Positions 1 through 5,345 of a stretch of 7,537 bases of DNA are shown in pieces. The position numbers and the translations under genes are program-made. The notes under the pieces were generated by a model. The model saw only the letters and a list, made by a program, of their open reading frames with translations, searched no databases and was not told the DNA's origin. Origin of the DNA: JBBRZF01 sp038236965 (GTDB taxonomy: Bacteria > Acidobacteriota > Terriglobia > Terriglobales > Acidobacteriaceae). The first letter of the stretch is position 1; each line of letters starts with the position of its first letter. The DNA lies in the NCBI GenBank assembly GCA_038236965.1, contig JBBRZF010000165.1, positions 1-7,537 of the forward strand. The letters run 5' to 3'.

Positions 1-10
1 GTTCGCACCG

Positions 11-91
11 TCAATTCTCCGATCCCTCGTAAGGCAGTTCCATACTCGCGGCCTTCGCCTTGGGCGCTTGCTTGAAGGTCTCCGTCTGCAT
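11..91 (-). CDS. Doubtful 26-residue ORF at left edge
   Basis: A short frame runs from ATG at 91 to TGA at 11. It encodes a lysine- and glutamate-rich peptide beginning MQTETFKQAPK and ending YEGSEN. The same frame stays open upstream to a TAG at about 145-147 and adds residues such as EECCNKKFPR, without an obvious start. The G/C bias at third positions is high, as in real coding DNA of this genome, so it could be a small gene or the 3' remnant of a broken one. A competing minus-strand frame starts at ATG 116 (MLQQEVSAHADG) and runs open through the window edge, but its third positions look random. I do not recognise either, and there is no clear ribosome-binding site for the 26-residue version. 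Confidence 0.15.
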   Translation of the reverse strand: MQTETFKQAPKAKAASMELPYEGSEN

Positions 92-107
92 GCGCGGAAA
101 CTTCTTG

Positions 108-180
108 TTGCAGCATTCTTCAGCAAAACGACGTATTTCGACGTTTATCTAGACACCTTTTGACGTGCTTTTTGCTGCAA
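108..180. repeat. Inverted repeat enclosing CGACGT copies
   Basis: TTGCAGC at 108-114 is the reverse complement of GCTGCAA at 174-180. Slightly inside, CAGCAAAA at 121-128 pairs with TTTTGCTG at 170-177. Between the arms, CGACGT occurs at 129-134 and 139-144, exactly one helical turn apart, and TGACGT occurs at 161-166. This could be a protein-binding site or a remnant of a mobile element end. The arms are short enough to be chance. Confidence 0.3.
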
Positions 181-212
181 AATTGACCGGATTTGGCGAC
201 TTTTCCCCAATC

Positions 213-296
213 TATCGAAGAGCCAAACACCACCTAAACACTCCCCAACCAAAATAACGAAGAACCAAACAGAACTAACGAAGAGCCTCGCCCTCA
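213..296. repeat. Degenerate 21-nt periodic repeat
   Basis: The motif CGAAGA(G/A)CC occurs at 216, 258 and 279, spacings of 42 and 21. The unit at 255-275 begins TAACGAAGAACC, and the next at 276 begins TAACGAAGAGCC. The unit at 213 (TATCGAAGAGCCAAACA) is similar, while the one at 234 is barely recognisable. A period of two DNA turns could mean phased binding sites, or the remains of a slipped duplication in low-complexity DNA. Confidence 0.3.
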
Positions 297-304
297 CCCT
301 TGAT

Positions 305-326
305 CCCACCCGCCCCGCCCTGTCCC
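305..326 (-). other. Canonical G-quadruplex motif
   Basis: The plus strand has C-runs at 305-307, 309-311, 313-316, 318-320 and 324-326. The minus strand therefore has five G-tracts of three or four bases separated by loops of one to three bases, more than the four tracts needed for a stable intramolecular quadruplex. Further G-tract clusters on the same strand lie near 371-398 and 470-490, each with three tracts. The motif is directly visible; any role in transcription or replication pausing is inference. Confidence 0.7.
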
Positions 327-651
327 GTATCCCCACTTAACCGCGCTTTTCCCGCCTTCATCCGCCCACTAACCGCAACTCCCGCCCCCAAAAGCCCACG
401 AAATAAGCACTAACTACCCTACTTTCGATATTTTACCCGTAAGCCTTTCGTCCTCAACATTTTGCGAATCCCAACCCCCACAACTCCCCCTTAATCAGCA
501 ACTTACAAATCCACACTCCCACGCAAAAAAAGACACGCGTCCGCCACCGGCACGGGGCGTCCGGGCCCACGCTAAGGCGGAGCAAAGGCAGCCGCTGGAT
601 GATTTCCGCAGCTCTCTTGCAACTTCGCGGCTCAACGGCGAAACTCTATCT

Positions 652-1143
652 ATGTTCCGATTACGCGATTTCCAGGTCAAAGATATGGACGAGATGCTCG
701 ACGTGGACCACGAGTGCTTCGCCCCCGGAATCGCCTACTCGCGCGGCGAGATGCAGAGCTTCGTCGAACGCAAGGGTTCCTTCGGACTCATCGCCGAGCC
801 GACGCCACTCGCGCTGGAGAAGATCAAGCCTGCGAATCCCAAACTCATTCCGCATCGCATCGCCGGATTCATCGTCGTCGAAGTGCCGCCGAAAGGTTAC
901 GGACACGTCATCACCATCGACGTCCGCAAAGCCTATCGACGCTATGGGCTCGGCAGCATCCTCATCGCCGCCGCAGAGGAACGGGTGCGCAAGCAGGACG
1001 GCTTCATGATGTCGCTGGAAGTTGCGGTGGACAACGCTGCTGCCATCGCCTTCTACAAGCGTCACAAGTACAACGTATTGCGCACGCTTCCGCGCTACTA
1101 CAACCATGAACTGGACGCGCTTCTGCTGACAAAGCGCCTGTAA
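652..1143 (+). CDS. RimI-like GNAT N-acetyltransferase
   Basis: This 163-residue protein has the GNAT fold signature and is probably a ribosomal-protein or N-terminal acetyltransferase of the RimI type, transferring acetyl from acetyl-CoA. Motif A is visible as ITIDVRKAYRRYGLG (about 87-101), with the acetyl-CoA pyrophosphate-binding R-x-x-G-x-G at R96 to G101. Motif B follows as LEVAVDNAAAIAFYKR (122-137), with the Asn and the FY pair typical of RimI and Ard1. The C-terminal part has the family's Tyr pair (Y149-Y150) and an acidic stretch before DALLL. The length is normal. The ATG at 652 has no evident Shine-Dalgarno sequence and I found no upstream in-frame ATG, GTG or TTG nearby; GAAACT at 640-645 lies 6 nt upstream and could be a poor -10 of a leaderless transcript. 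The substrate cannot be assigned from sequence. It is monocistronic as seen and convergent with csbD. Confidence 0.85.
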   Translation: MFRLRDFQVKDMDEMLDVDHECFAPGIAYSRGEMQSFVERKGSFGLIAEPTPLALEKIKPANPKLIPHRIAGFIVVEVPPKGYGHVITIDVRKAYRRYGLGSILIAAAEERVRKQDGFMMSLEVAVDNAAAIAFYKRHKYNVLRTLPRYYNHELDALLLTKRL

Positions 1144-1164
1144 AGCGAGTTCACAAATAAGTAA

Positions 1165-1190
1165 AAAGGCGCTCCCGCGGGAGCGCCTTT
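1165..1190. terminator. Bidirectional palindromic terminator
   Basis: A perfect 26-bp palindrome: AAAGGCGCTCCC at 1165-1176, GC, then its exact reverse complement at 1179-1190. As RNA it forms a GC-rich stem of about 11 bp. On the minus strand it is followed by five T, a good intrinsic terminator for csbD. On the plus strand it ends in only TTT, a weaker terminator for the acetyltransferase gene. Its place between two convergent genes fits a shared terminator. Confidence 0.85.
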
Positions 1191-1217
1191 CCATGCATCA
1201 ACGCTGCAGAGGCTGAG

Positions 1218-1448
1218 CTATGCGGCGTCTTTGTTCTTGCGATCTTTGCGATTGATGTTTTGTTTTACGTCTTCGGCGGCGTCTTTGACCTTGTCTTTTA
1301 CATTGCCCCAGGCATTCTGTACTTTGCCTTCGGCCTGTTTGGCTGCGCCTTCGCTCTGAGTTTCCTTGTCACCAGTCCATTCGCCGACCTGGCGTTCTGC
1401 GCGTCCAGCAATGTCTTTAGCCTTGCCCTTGATTCGATCCTTATCCAT
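1218..1448 (-). CDS. CsbD family stress protein
   Basis: The 76-residue hydrophilic protein matches the CsbD family (Bacillus CsbD, E. coli YjbJ), small soluble proteins induced in general stress and of unknown biochemical role. It starts MDKDRIKGKAKDIAG, has the family core QVGEWTGDKETQSEGAAKQ (about 20-38), and ends in a Lys/Asp-rich helix with repeated KDK, AED and VKQNI segments. The start at 1448 is chosen because the family begins there and because AGGGAGGAA lies just upstream (plus-strand 1451-1459), a near-perfect ribosome-binding site. The frame stays open further upstream to about 1721, but that extension reads antiframe through the neighbouring small gene and is not translated. It lies downstream of the Lmo0937-type gene with a structured 110-nt leader between them, so expression may depend on that leader. 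The family call is firm, the function is not known. Confidence 0.92.
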   Translation of the reverse strand: MDKDRIKGKAKDIAGRAERQVGEWTGDKETQSEGAAKQAEGKVQNAWGNVKDKVKDAAEDVKQNINRKDRKNKDAA

Positions 1449-1479
1449 GATTCCTCCCTGATGGTTCCTGTGGAAGTTT

Positions 1480-1520
1480 GCCGCAGATCGGTTCTGCGGC
1501 GACACTCGAGGCGTCGCCGC
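1480..1520 (-). promoter_or_regulatory. Two mutually exclusive hairpins in csbD leader
   Basis: GCCGCAG at 1480-1486 pairs with CTGCGGC at 1494-1500 (7 bp, 7-nt loop). GCGGCGAC at 1496-1503 pairs with GTCGCCGC at 1513-1520 (8 bp, 9-nt loop). The two stems share 1496-1500, so an RNA can hold only one at a time. They lie in the untranslated stretch just before csbD (transcribed on minus), about 30 nt from its start codon. This resembles an attenuator or thermosensor layout. The pairing is seen; a regulatory switch is inference. Confidence 0.5.
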
Positions 1521-1535
1521 GAACAGTTGGGTTAC

Positions 1536-1555
1536 AAAACGGTCCTTCGACCGCT
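1536..1555 (-). terminator. Weak terminator after Lmo0937-type gene
   Basis: On the minus strand, directly after the stop codon of the small membrane protein, CGGTC and GACCG (plus-strand 1549-1553 and 1540-1544) form a stem with a GAAG loop. The stem can be extended by one G-T and one A-T pair and is followed by TTTT. The stem is short, so termination is probably partial, which would set a ratio between this gene and csbD downstream. Confidence 0.45.
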
Positions 1556-1558
1556 GGT

Positions 1559-1711
1559 TTATACAACGCTTCTTCGACCGCCGATGAGCTGGAACACCAG
1601 TGCAACAATCGCCAGTATCAGGAGAATGTGAATGAACCCTCCCAGCGTGTAGCTCGTCACTACACCCAGCAGCCAAAGTACGAGCAGGATTACAAACAGT
1701 GTCCAAAGCAT
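1559..1711 (-). CDS. Lmo0937-type small membrane protein
   Basis: A 50-residue gene read from ATG at 1711 to TAA at 1559. The peptide begins MLWTLFVILLVLWLLG and continues with a short polar turn (VVTSYTLGGF) and a second hydrophobic segment (IHILLILAIVALVFQLI) before GGRRSVV. This two-helix hairpin with LGVVTSYTLGG in the middle is the hallmark of the Lmo0937 family of tiny inner-membrane proteins, whose function is unknown; members are often near stress genes. The C-terminal Arg pair would be cytosolic by the positive-inside rule. The start has AGGGTGAGGAA just upstream. It precedes csbD on the same strand, so the two may form a small stress operon. It is too short for most gene finders and is overlapped by meaningless frames on both strands. 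Confidence 0.85.
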   Translation of the reverse strand: MLWTLFVILLVLWLLGVVTSYTLGGFIHILLILAIVALVFQLIGGRRSVV

Positions 1712-1881
1712 ATTTCCTCACCCTTTTGAAACTGGATTTATCCCTCGTACAAGATTGGGTGCGCGATTCGCTTCGCGGGTTGTTAGGAATCGAGAGCAGA
1801 AGATGGTTGTCAGTCGACGGTTCCCAGTTTGCCAGCAGGAACTGGTGCTCGCGAAAGCAGCAGTGGCCTGCAGACGCGTGG

Positions 1882-1914
1882 CATCTGGCAACTAGCCCAC
1901 GACATCTGGCAACT
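1882..1914. repeat. Direct repeat CATCTGGCAACT, 21-nt spacing
   Basis: CATCTGGCAACT occurs at 1882-1893 and again, identical, at 1903-1914. A related inverted form, AGTTTGCCAG, lies at about 1826-1835. The pair sits immediately after the stop codon of the outer-membrane gene (transcribed leftward). It may be a two-site operator for the downstream Lmo0937-csbD pair or a small intergenic repeat; no clear T-tract terminator accompanies it. The rest of the 1712-1919 gap shows nothing I can name. Confidence 0.5.
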
Positions 1915-1919
1915 GTTCT

Positions 1920-2486
1920 TTAGAACCTGAACACCAGTCCCGTCTGCGCCACGATGTTGTGTTGACGGCTGCCATCGGTGAAGGAGAACAGTTTCGGCGC
2001 TCCGGAATAGAAGTCGCGCACTTCACCGCGCACACTGAGATAGGGAAACACCTTCATGTCCACGCCCGCGCCGAAGTCGAAGACGTTGGTGGTGTGGGAA
2101 TCAGATCCCGTGGTACTGGTCGCATCCGCCGCGTAATGGGCGAATCCGACGCCAGCGGCGAGATAAGGCGAGAAGGGAAGGCCCGGCGCGAACTTCACCT
2201 TCAGTCCCGGCGTGATGAACAGGGAAGAATAGTTGGTGCGCGAGGGAAGATGGAGGACGCTTTTGGGCGCGACCACAACGGGAATCTCAAAATAGAGAGC
2301 CGCTAAAGGAACTGCTGCCAGGCATCCGGCATAGGCTCCGCCAACTGCAAAGCTCGCCCCGGAATCGAACTGATTGTTATGCGGGAAATTTCCTCCGGCG
2401 GTTATGGCTATTTCATGCTGCTGGGCCTGGGCTGTAATGCCGATAACTAGAACAATCGCCAGAAACAACAGGCGTGAAAATTTCAT
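1920..2486 (-). CDS. Small outer-membrane beta-barrel protein
   Basis: A 188-residue exported protein. Residues 1-21 form a Sec signal peptide: basic MKFSR, a hydrophobic core, and an A-Q-A cleavage site before Gln22. The mature part alternates polar and non-polar residues in short Gly- and aromatic-rich strands (such as FITPGLKVKFAPGLPFSPYLAAGVGFAHY near 90-118) and ends in FRF with a terminal Phe, the signal recognised by the BAM machinery. This fits an eight-stranded OmpA-like or OMP_b-brl barrel. No OmpA peptidoglycan-binding domain follows, so it is a bare barrel. GGAGG precedes the ATG at good distance. It diverges from lon across about 340 bp. The exact role (adhesin, porin or structural) cannot be told from sequence. 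Confidence 0.8.
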   Translation of the reverse strand: MKFSRLLFLAIVLVIGITAQAQQHEIAITAGGNFPHNNQFDSGASFAVGGAYAGCLAAVPLAALYFEIPVVVAPKSVLHLPSRTNYSSLFITPGLKVKFAPGLPFSPYLAAGVGFAHYAADATSTTGSDSHTTNVFDFGAGVDMKVFPYLSVRGEVRDFYSGAPKLFSFTDGSRQHNIVAQTGLVFRF

Positions 2487-2503
2487 GTCTGCCTCCGGAA
2501 TAA

Positions 2504-2509
2504 GTTATA
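2504..2509 (-). promoter_or_regulatory. Candidate -10 box of outer-membrane gene
   Basis: The minus strand reads TATAAC here, about 18 nt upstream of the ATG and just before the GGAGG ribosome-binding site. At 17 bp further upstream only a poor -35 (CTGCCG) is present. The predicted leader would be very short. Confidence 0.35.
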
Positions 2510-2799
2510 GGTTCGGATGCCATCGGCGGCAGGAGCGTTGACCTGCTGCTTGCAACAGTTTGCCCAAGACTCGAAAGGACGAGTACAATCCCGCGGACTC
2601 CAAATACGGGGATTTCCTGAGCCCCAAATGAAACGGGAGTCGAACTGCTTTTTATATCGAAGTTTCAGTGTTTGGCACTTATACCAGCGGCGAATTGCTC
2701 CCGGTTGAGAGGTTGCTATCCGGGGCAGGAACCGCTATCACATGGTAAACACTTGCTTTGACTGCCTCGTGAATCTTTTGCGTCCGCAGCCACATCAAA
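2510..2799. other. Divergent intergenic region upstream of lon
   Basis: This stretch separates the outer-membrane gene from lon and contains no supported gene. The 63-residue plus-strand frame inside it has no family resemblance or ribosome-binding site. A possible lon promoter is TTGCTA at 2713-2718, a 17-bp spacer, and TATCAC at 2736-2741, each matching consensus at four of six bases. TTGACT at 2758-2763 is a better -35 but has no -10 at the right distance. Start-site mapping would be needed to choose. Confidence 0.3.
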
Positions 2800-2820
2800 G
2801 TTGAGTACGTTTGACTCAAG
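2800..2820. promoter_or_regulatory. HAIR-type HspR operator before lon
   Basis: The sequence reads GTTGAGT, seven bases, ACTCAAG. The HspR-associated inverted repeat (HAIR) known from actinobacterial dnaK, clpB and lon genes is CTTGAGT-N7-ACTCAAG, so 13 of 14 defined bases match. The right arm overlaps the lon ribosome-binding site (AAGGAG at 2818-2823), so a bound repressor would block elongation or initiation of the lon transcript. This implies heat-shock derepression of lon by an HspR homologue encoded elsewhere. The match is seen; binding is inference. Confidence 0.75.
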
Positions 2821-2827
2821 GAGTGAC

Positions 2828-5269
2828 ATGGCACAAGAAACGCGCAATATTGAACGTGACGCTTCCGAGTATCGGGACGACGCCACAGGCGCGCGTACCC
2901 TGCCGGTTCTGCCGGTAAGGGACACGGTTCTATTCCCCCACGCCGTTTTGCCATTGACGGTAGGCCGCGAAAGTTCGGTGCAACTAATCAATTCGCTCGG
3001 CGAAGACAAGACTATCGTTGTGGTCGCACAGCGCGAGGCTCGCGTCGATTCGCCGCAGCCTATGGACTTGTACACGGTCGGCACGCTCGCCGTCGTCCAT
3101 AAAGTTGTAAAGATGCCCAACCAAAGCCTCTTCGTTTTTGCCGAAGGATTGGAACGGGTTCGGATAGAGGAATACGCGCAGTTGTCGCCGTACATGAAGG
3201 CGACGGTAAACACGGTTGACGAGATCGCTCCGGTGAAAAATTCGGAGATCGAAGCATTGCAACGCAATATTCTTACGCTCTTTCAACAGATCGTGGCTGG
3301 ATCACCAACGCTGTCGGACGAACTTTCCACGGTCGCAATGAACATCGAGGACCCCGGCCGATTGGTGGACTTCGTCGCCAGTTCCTTGCCTTCGCTTTCC
3401 ACCAAGGACAAACAGGACGTGCTGGAAACGCCCGATGTTCGCATGCGTTTGGACAAGATCAACCAGCACCTCGCCAAGGAACTGGAAGTCCAGCAACTGC
3501 GCAACAAAATCCAGAGCGAAGTGCAGGACCGCGTGCAGCAGACGCAGCGCGAGTACTACTTGCGCGAGCAGATGAAAGCCATCCAAAAAGAATTGGGTGA
3601 GCAGGACGAAGGCACGCGCGACGCCGAAGAGCTGAAGGAAAAGATAGAACAGGCCGGAATGCCGGACGACGTGAAGAAAGAAGCACTGAAGGAATTGGGC
3701 CGCCTCGCTCGCATGTCGCCCATGGCCGCCGACTATTCGGTCACTCGAAATTACATCGAGTGGCTCGCCGTGCTTCCATGGCAGAAATCTTCAGGCACGG
3801 AAGTCGATATCCTGAAGGCGAAAGAAACTCTGGATGAAGACCATTACGATCTGAAAAAGGTGAAGGACCGCATCCTGGATTACCTCTCGGTGCGCCGTCT
3901 GAAGCCGAACATGAAGGGCCCCATCCTTTGCTTCGTCGGACCTCCGGGCGTTGGCAAAACTTCGCTTGGAAAGTCGATTGCGCGAGCGTTGGGACGCAAG
4001 TTCGTTCGCCTCTCGCTAGGCGGCGTACACGACGAAGCAGAAGTTCGCGGACATCGTCGTACATACATCGGGGCATTGCCGGGACAGATCATCCAGGGCA
4101 TTCGCCGCGCGGAGACGAAGGACCCGGTCTTCATGCTCGACGAGATCGACAAAGTCGGACGCGACTTCCGCGGAGACCCCGCGTCGGCGCTGCTTGAGGC
4201 ACTCGATCCCGAACAGAATTTCTCGTTCCGCGACAACTATCTCGACGTGCCGTTCGATTTGTCGAACGTGTTGTTTATTACGACGGCGAACCAGTTGGAG
4301 CCCGTGCCGGGTCCGCTGCTGGATCGTATGGAAATCATCGATCTGCAGGGGTACACGGAAGAGGACAAGGTGCACATCGCTTTCCAGTACCTCGTCAAAC
4401 GTCAGACGGAAGAGAACGGTGTGACCGACGAGCAGATCGAGTTTACGGAAGAGGCGATTCGCTTCATCGTTCGGCACTACACGCGCGAAGCTGGCGTGCG
4501 CAGTTTGGAACGCCAGATCGGAACCATCTGCCGCAAGCAGGCACGTCGCATTGCCGAAGGTAAGCCGGAGAAACTCGTGGTCACGAAGGAAACCATCCTG
4601 GAGATGTTGGGCGGAATGAAGATTCGGCTCGACACCGAGATTGCGGAACGCACCAAGCGCTCAGGGGTTGTCGTAGGCTTGGCGTGGACTCCGACCGGAG
4701 GCGACATCCTGTTCGTGGAAGCGAACAAGATGAAGGGCAAAGGCGGCTTCACCATGACCGGACAACTCGGCCAGGTGATGCAGGAATCCATGCAGGCCGC
4801 GCTGACCTGGGTCCGCAGCAATGCGGAATCGCTCGGCATCAGCGAGGACTTCTTCAAGGACCACGACATACACATACACGTTCCGGCAGGCGCCATCCCT
4901 AAAGATGGACCTTCGGCGGGCGTGACGATGGCGACAGCGTTGGTCTCTCTGCTGACGGATAAACGAGTGCGTCCTCTTACGGCGATGACTGGAGAGATCA
5001 CGCTCAGCGGAAACGTGCTGCCCATCGGCGGCGTGAAGGAGAAGGTGCTGGCCGCGAAACGCTCCGGCGTTAAGACCATTATTCTTCCCGCCGACAACAA
5101 GCAGAACGTGGAAGAGGACCTGACGGAAGAGCAGCTCTCGGGCGTGCAGCTTCATTACGTGAGCACCATCGAAGAACTGCTTACCATCGCGCTTCCTACG
5201 GACGCCGCAGAAGAAAAGAAAGATGCGGAAGTTCGGGAGAACGTACTGAAAGAGCAGCCGGTAGTGTAA
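2828..5269 (+). CDS. ATP-dependent protease Lon (LonA type)
   Basis: Lon is a cytosolic hexameric AAA+ serine protease that unfolds and degrades damaged and regulatory proteins. The 813-residue length is normal. The substrate-binding N-domain starts at TLPVLPVRDTVLFP (24-37) and runs to about 220. A charged coiled coil follows (about 225-290, with REYYLREQMKAIQKELGE). The AAA+ module has Walker A GPPGVGKT (371-378) and Walker B VFMLDEID (434-441). The protease domain has the catalytic serine in KDGPSAG (S696) and the catalytic lysine in GGVKEK (K739), 43 residues apart as in E. coli S679/K722. I chose ATG at 2828, since AAGGAG lies 4 nt before it. A TTG at 2801 would add nine residues, but that codon is inside the HAIR operator and lacks a ribosome-binding site. 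It appears monocistronic, with a terminator after the stop. All key residues are intact. Confidence 0.98.
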   Translation: MAQETRNIERDASEYRDDATGARTLPVLPVRDTVLFPHAVLPLTVGRESSVQLINSLGEDKTIVVVAQREARVDSPQPMDLYTVGTLAVVHKVVKMPNQSLFVFAEGLERVRIEEYAQLSPYMKATVNTVDEIAPVKNSEIEALQRNILTLFQQIVAGSPTLSDELSTVAMNIEDPGRLVDFVASSLPSLSTKDKQDVLETPDVRMRLDKINQHLAKELEVQQLRNKIQSEVQDRVQQTQREYYLREQMKAIQKELGEQDEGTRDAEELKEKIEQAGMPDDVKKEALKELGRLARMSPMAADYSVTRNYIEWLAVLPWQKSSGTEVDILKAKETLDEDHYDLKKVKDRILDYLSVRRLKPNMKGPILCFVGPPGVGKTSLGKSIARALGRKFVRLSLGGVHDEAEVRGHRRTYIGALPGQIIQGIRRAETKDPVFMLDEIDKVGRDFRGDPASALLEALDPEQNFSFRDNYLDVPFDLSNVLFITTANQLEPVPGPLLDRMEIIDLQGYTEEDKVHIAFQYLVKRQTEENGVTDEQIEFTEEAIRFIVRHYTREAGVRSLERQIGTICRKQARRIAEGKPEKLVVTKETILEMLGGMKIRLDTEIAERTKRSGVVVGLAWTPTGGDILFVEANKMKGKGGFTMTGQLGQVMQESMQAALTWVRSNAESLGISEDFFKDHDIHIHVPAGAIPKDGPSAGVTMATALVSLLTDKRVRPLTAMTGEITLSGNVLPIGGVKEKVLAAKRSGVKTIILPADNKQNVEEDLTEEQLSGVQLHYVSTIEELLTIALPTDAAEEKKDAEVRENVLKEQPVV

Positions 5270-5295
5270 GCGAACGCAAGAATAGCAACAGACAG

Positions 5296-5325
5296 AAGGG
5301 GCTGCCGAGAGAGGCGGCCCTTTTT
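5296..5325 (+). terminator. Intrinsic terminator of lon
   Basis: GGGCTGCC at 5299-5306 pairs with GGCGGCCC at 5313-5320 across a GAGAGA loop, with one G-T wobble. The stem extends by a G-T and two A-T pairs into a TTTTT tail at 5321-5325. It starts about 27 nt after the lon stop codon and separates lon from the MoaD-MoaE gene. Confidence 0.9.
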
Positions 5326-5333
5326 ATTTGTCG

Positions 5334-5339
5334 TAAACT
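5334..5339 (+). promoter_or_regulatory. Candidate -10 box, leaderless moaD-moaE
   Basis: TAAACT ends 6 nt before the GTG start at 5346, so transcription would begin at or next to the start codon. No Shine-Dalgarno sequence is present in the gap, and the expected -35 position falls in the lon terminator stem without a match. The same geometry recurs at hypA. Confidence 0.45.
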
Positions 5340-5345
5340 AACAGC

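Larger units (their letters stand above)
1..651. other. Gene-poor left region with strong C/G strand bias
   Basis: I see no convincing gene in this stretch. The open frames here are short and do not resemble known proteins. From about 200 to 540 the plus strand is strikingly poor in G: by hand count about 32 G against 126 C in 241-540. The minus strand is correspondingly G-rich. The stretch holds a G-quadruplex motif (305-326), a degenerate 21-nt periodicity (213-296), an inverted repeat enclosing CGACGT copies (108-180) and a small doubtful frame at the left edge. It may be an untranslated region, a decayed gene or an RNA gene on the minus strand; the sequence alone does not decide. Confidence 0.6.

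Noticed and set aside
145..336. 63-codon minus-strand ORF in the left region
   Set aside because: The Arg/Val-rich product follows from the G-rich strand bias; no family or start signal is seen.
1449..1721. N-terminal extension of the csbD frame
   Set aside because: It reads out of frame through the Lmo0937-type gene; the strong ribosome-binding site and family N-terminus are at 1448.
2672..2688. Sigma-54 promoter (TTGGCAC)
   Set aside because: The GC of the -12 element is not at the required distance from the GG of the -24 element.
2517..2708. 63-codon plus-strand ORF upstream of lon
   Set aside because: No ribosome-binding site, no family resemblance, and it lies in the divergent promoter region.
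2801..2827. TTG start giving a nine-residue longer Lon
   Set aside because: The codon lies in the HAIR-like inverted repeat and has no ribosome-binding site; ATG 2828 has AAGGAG upstream.
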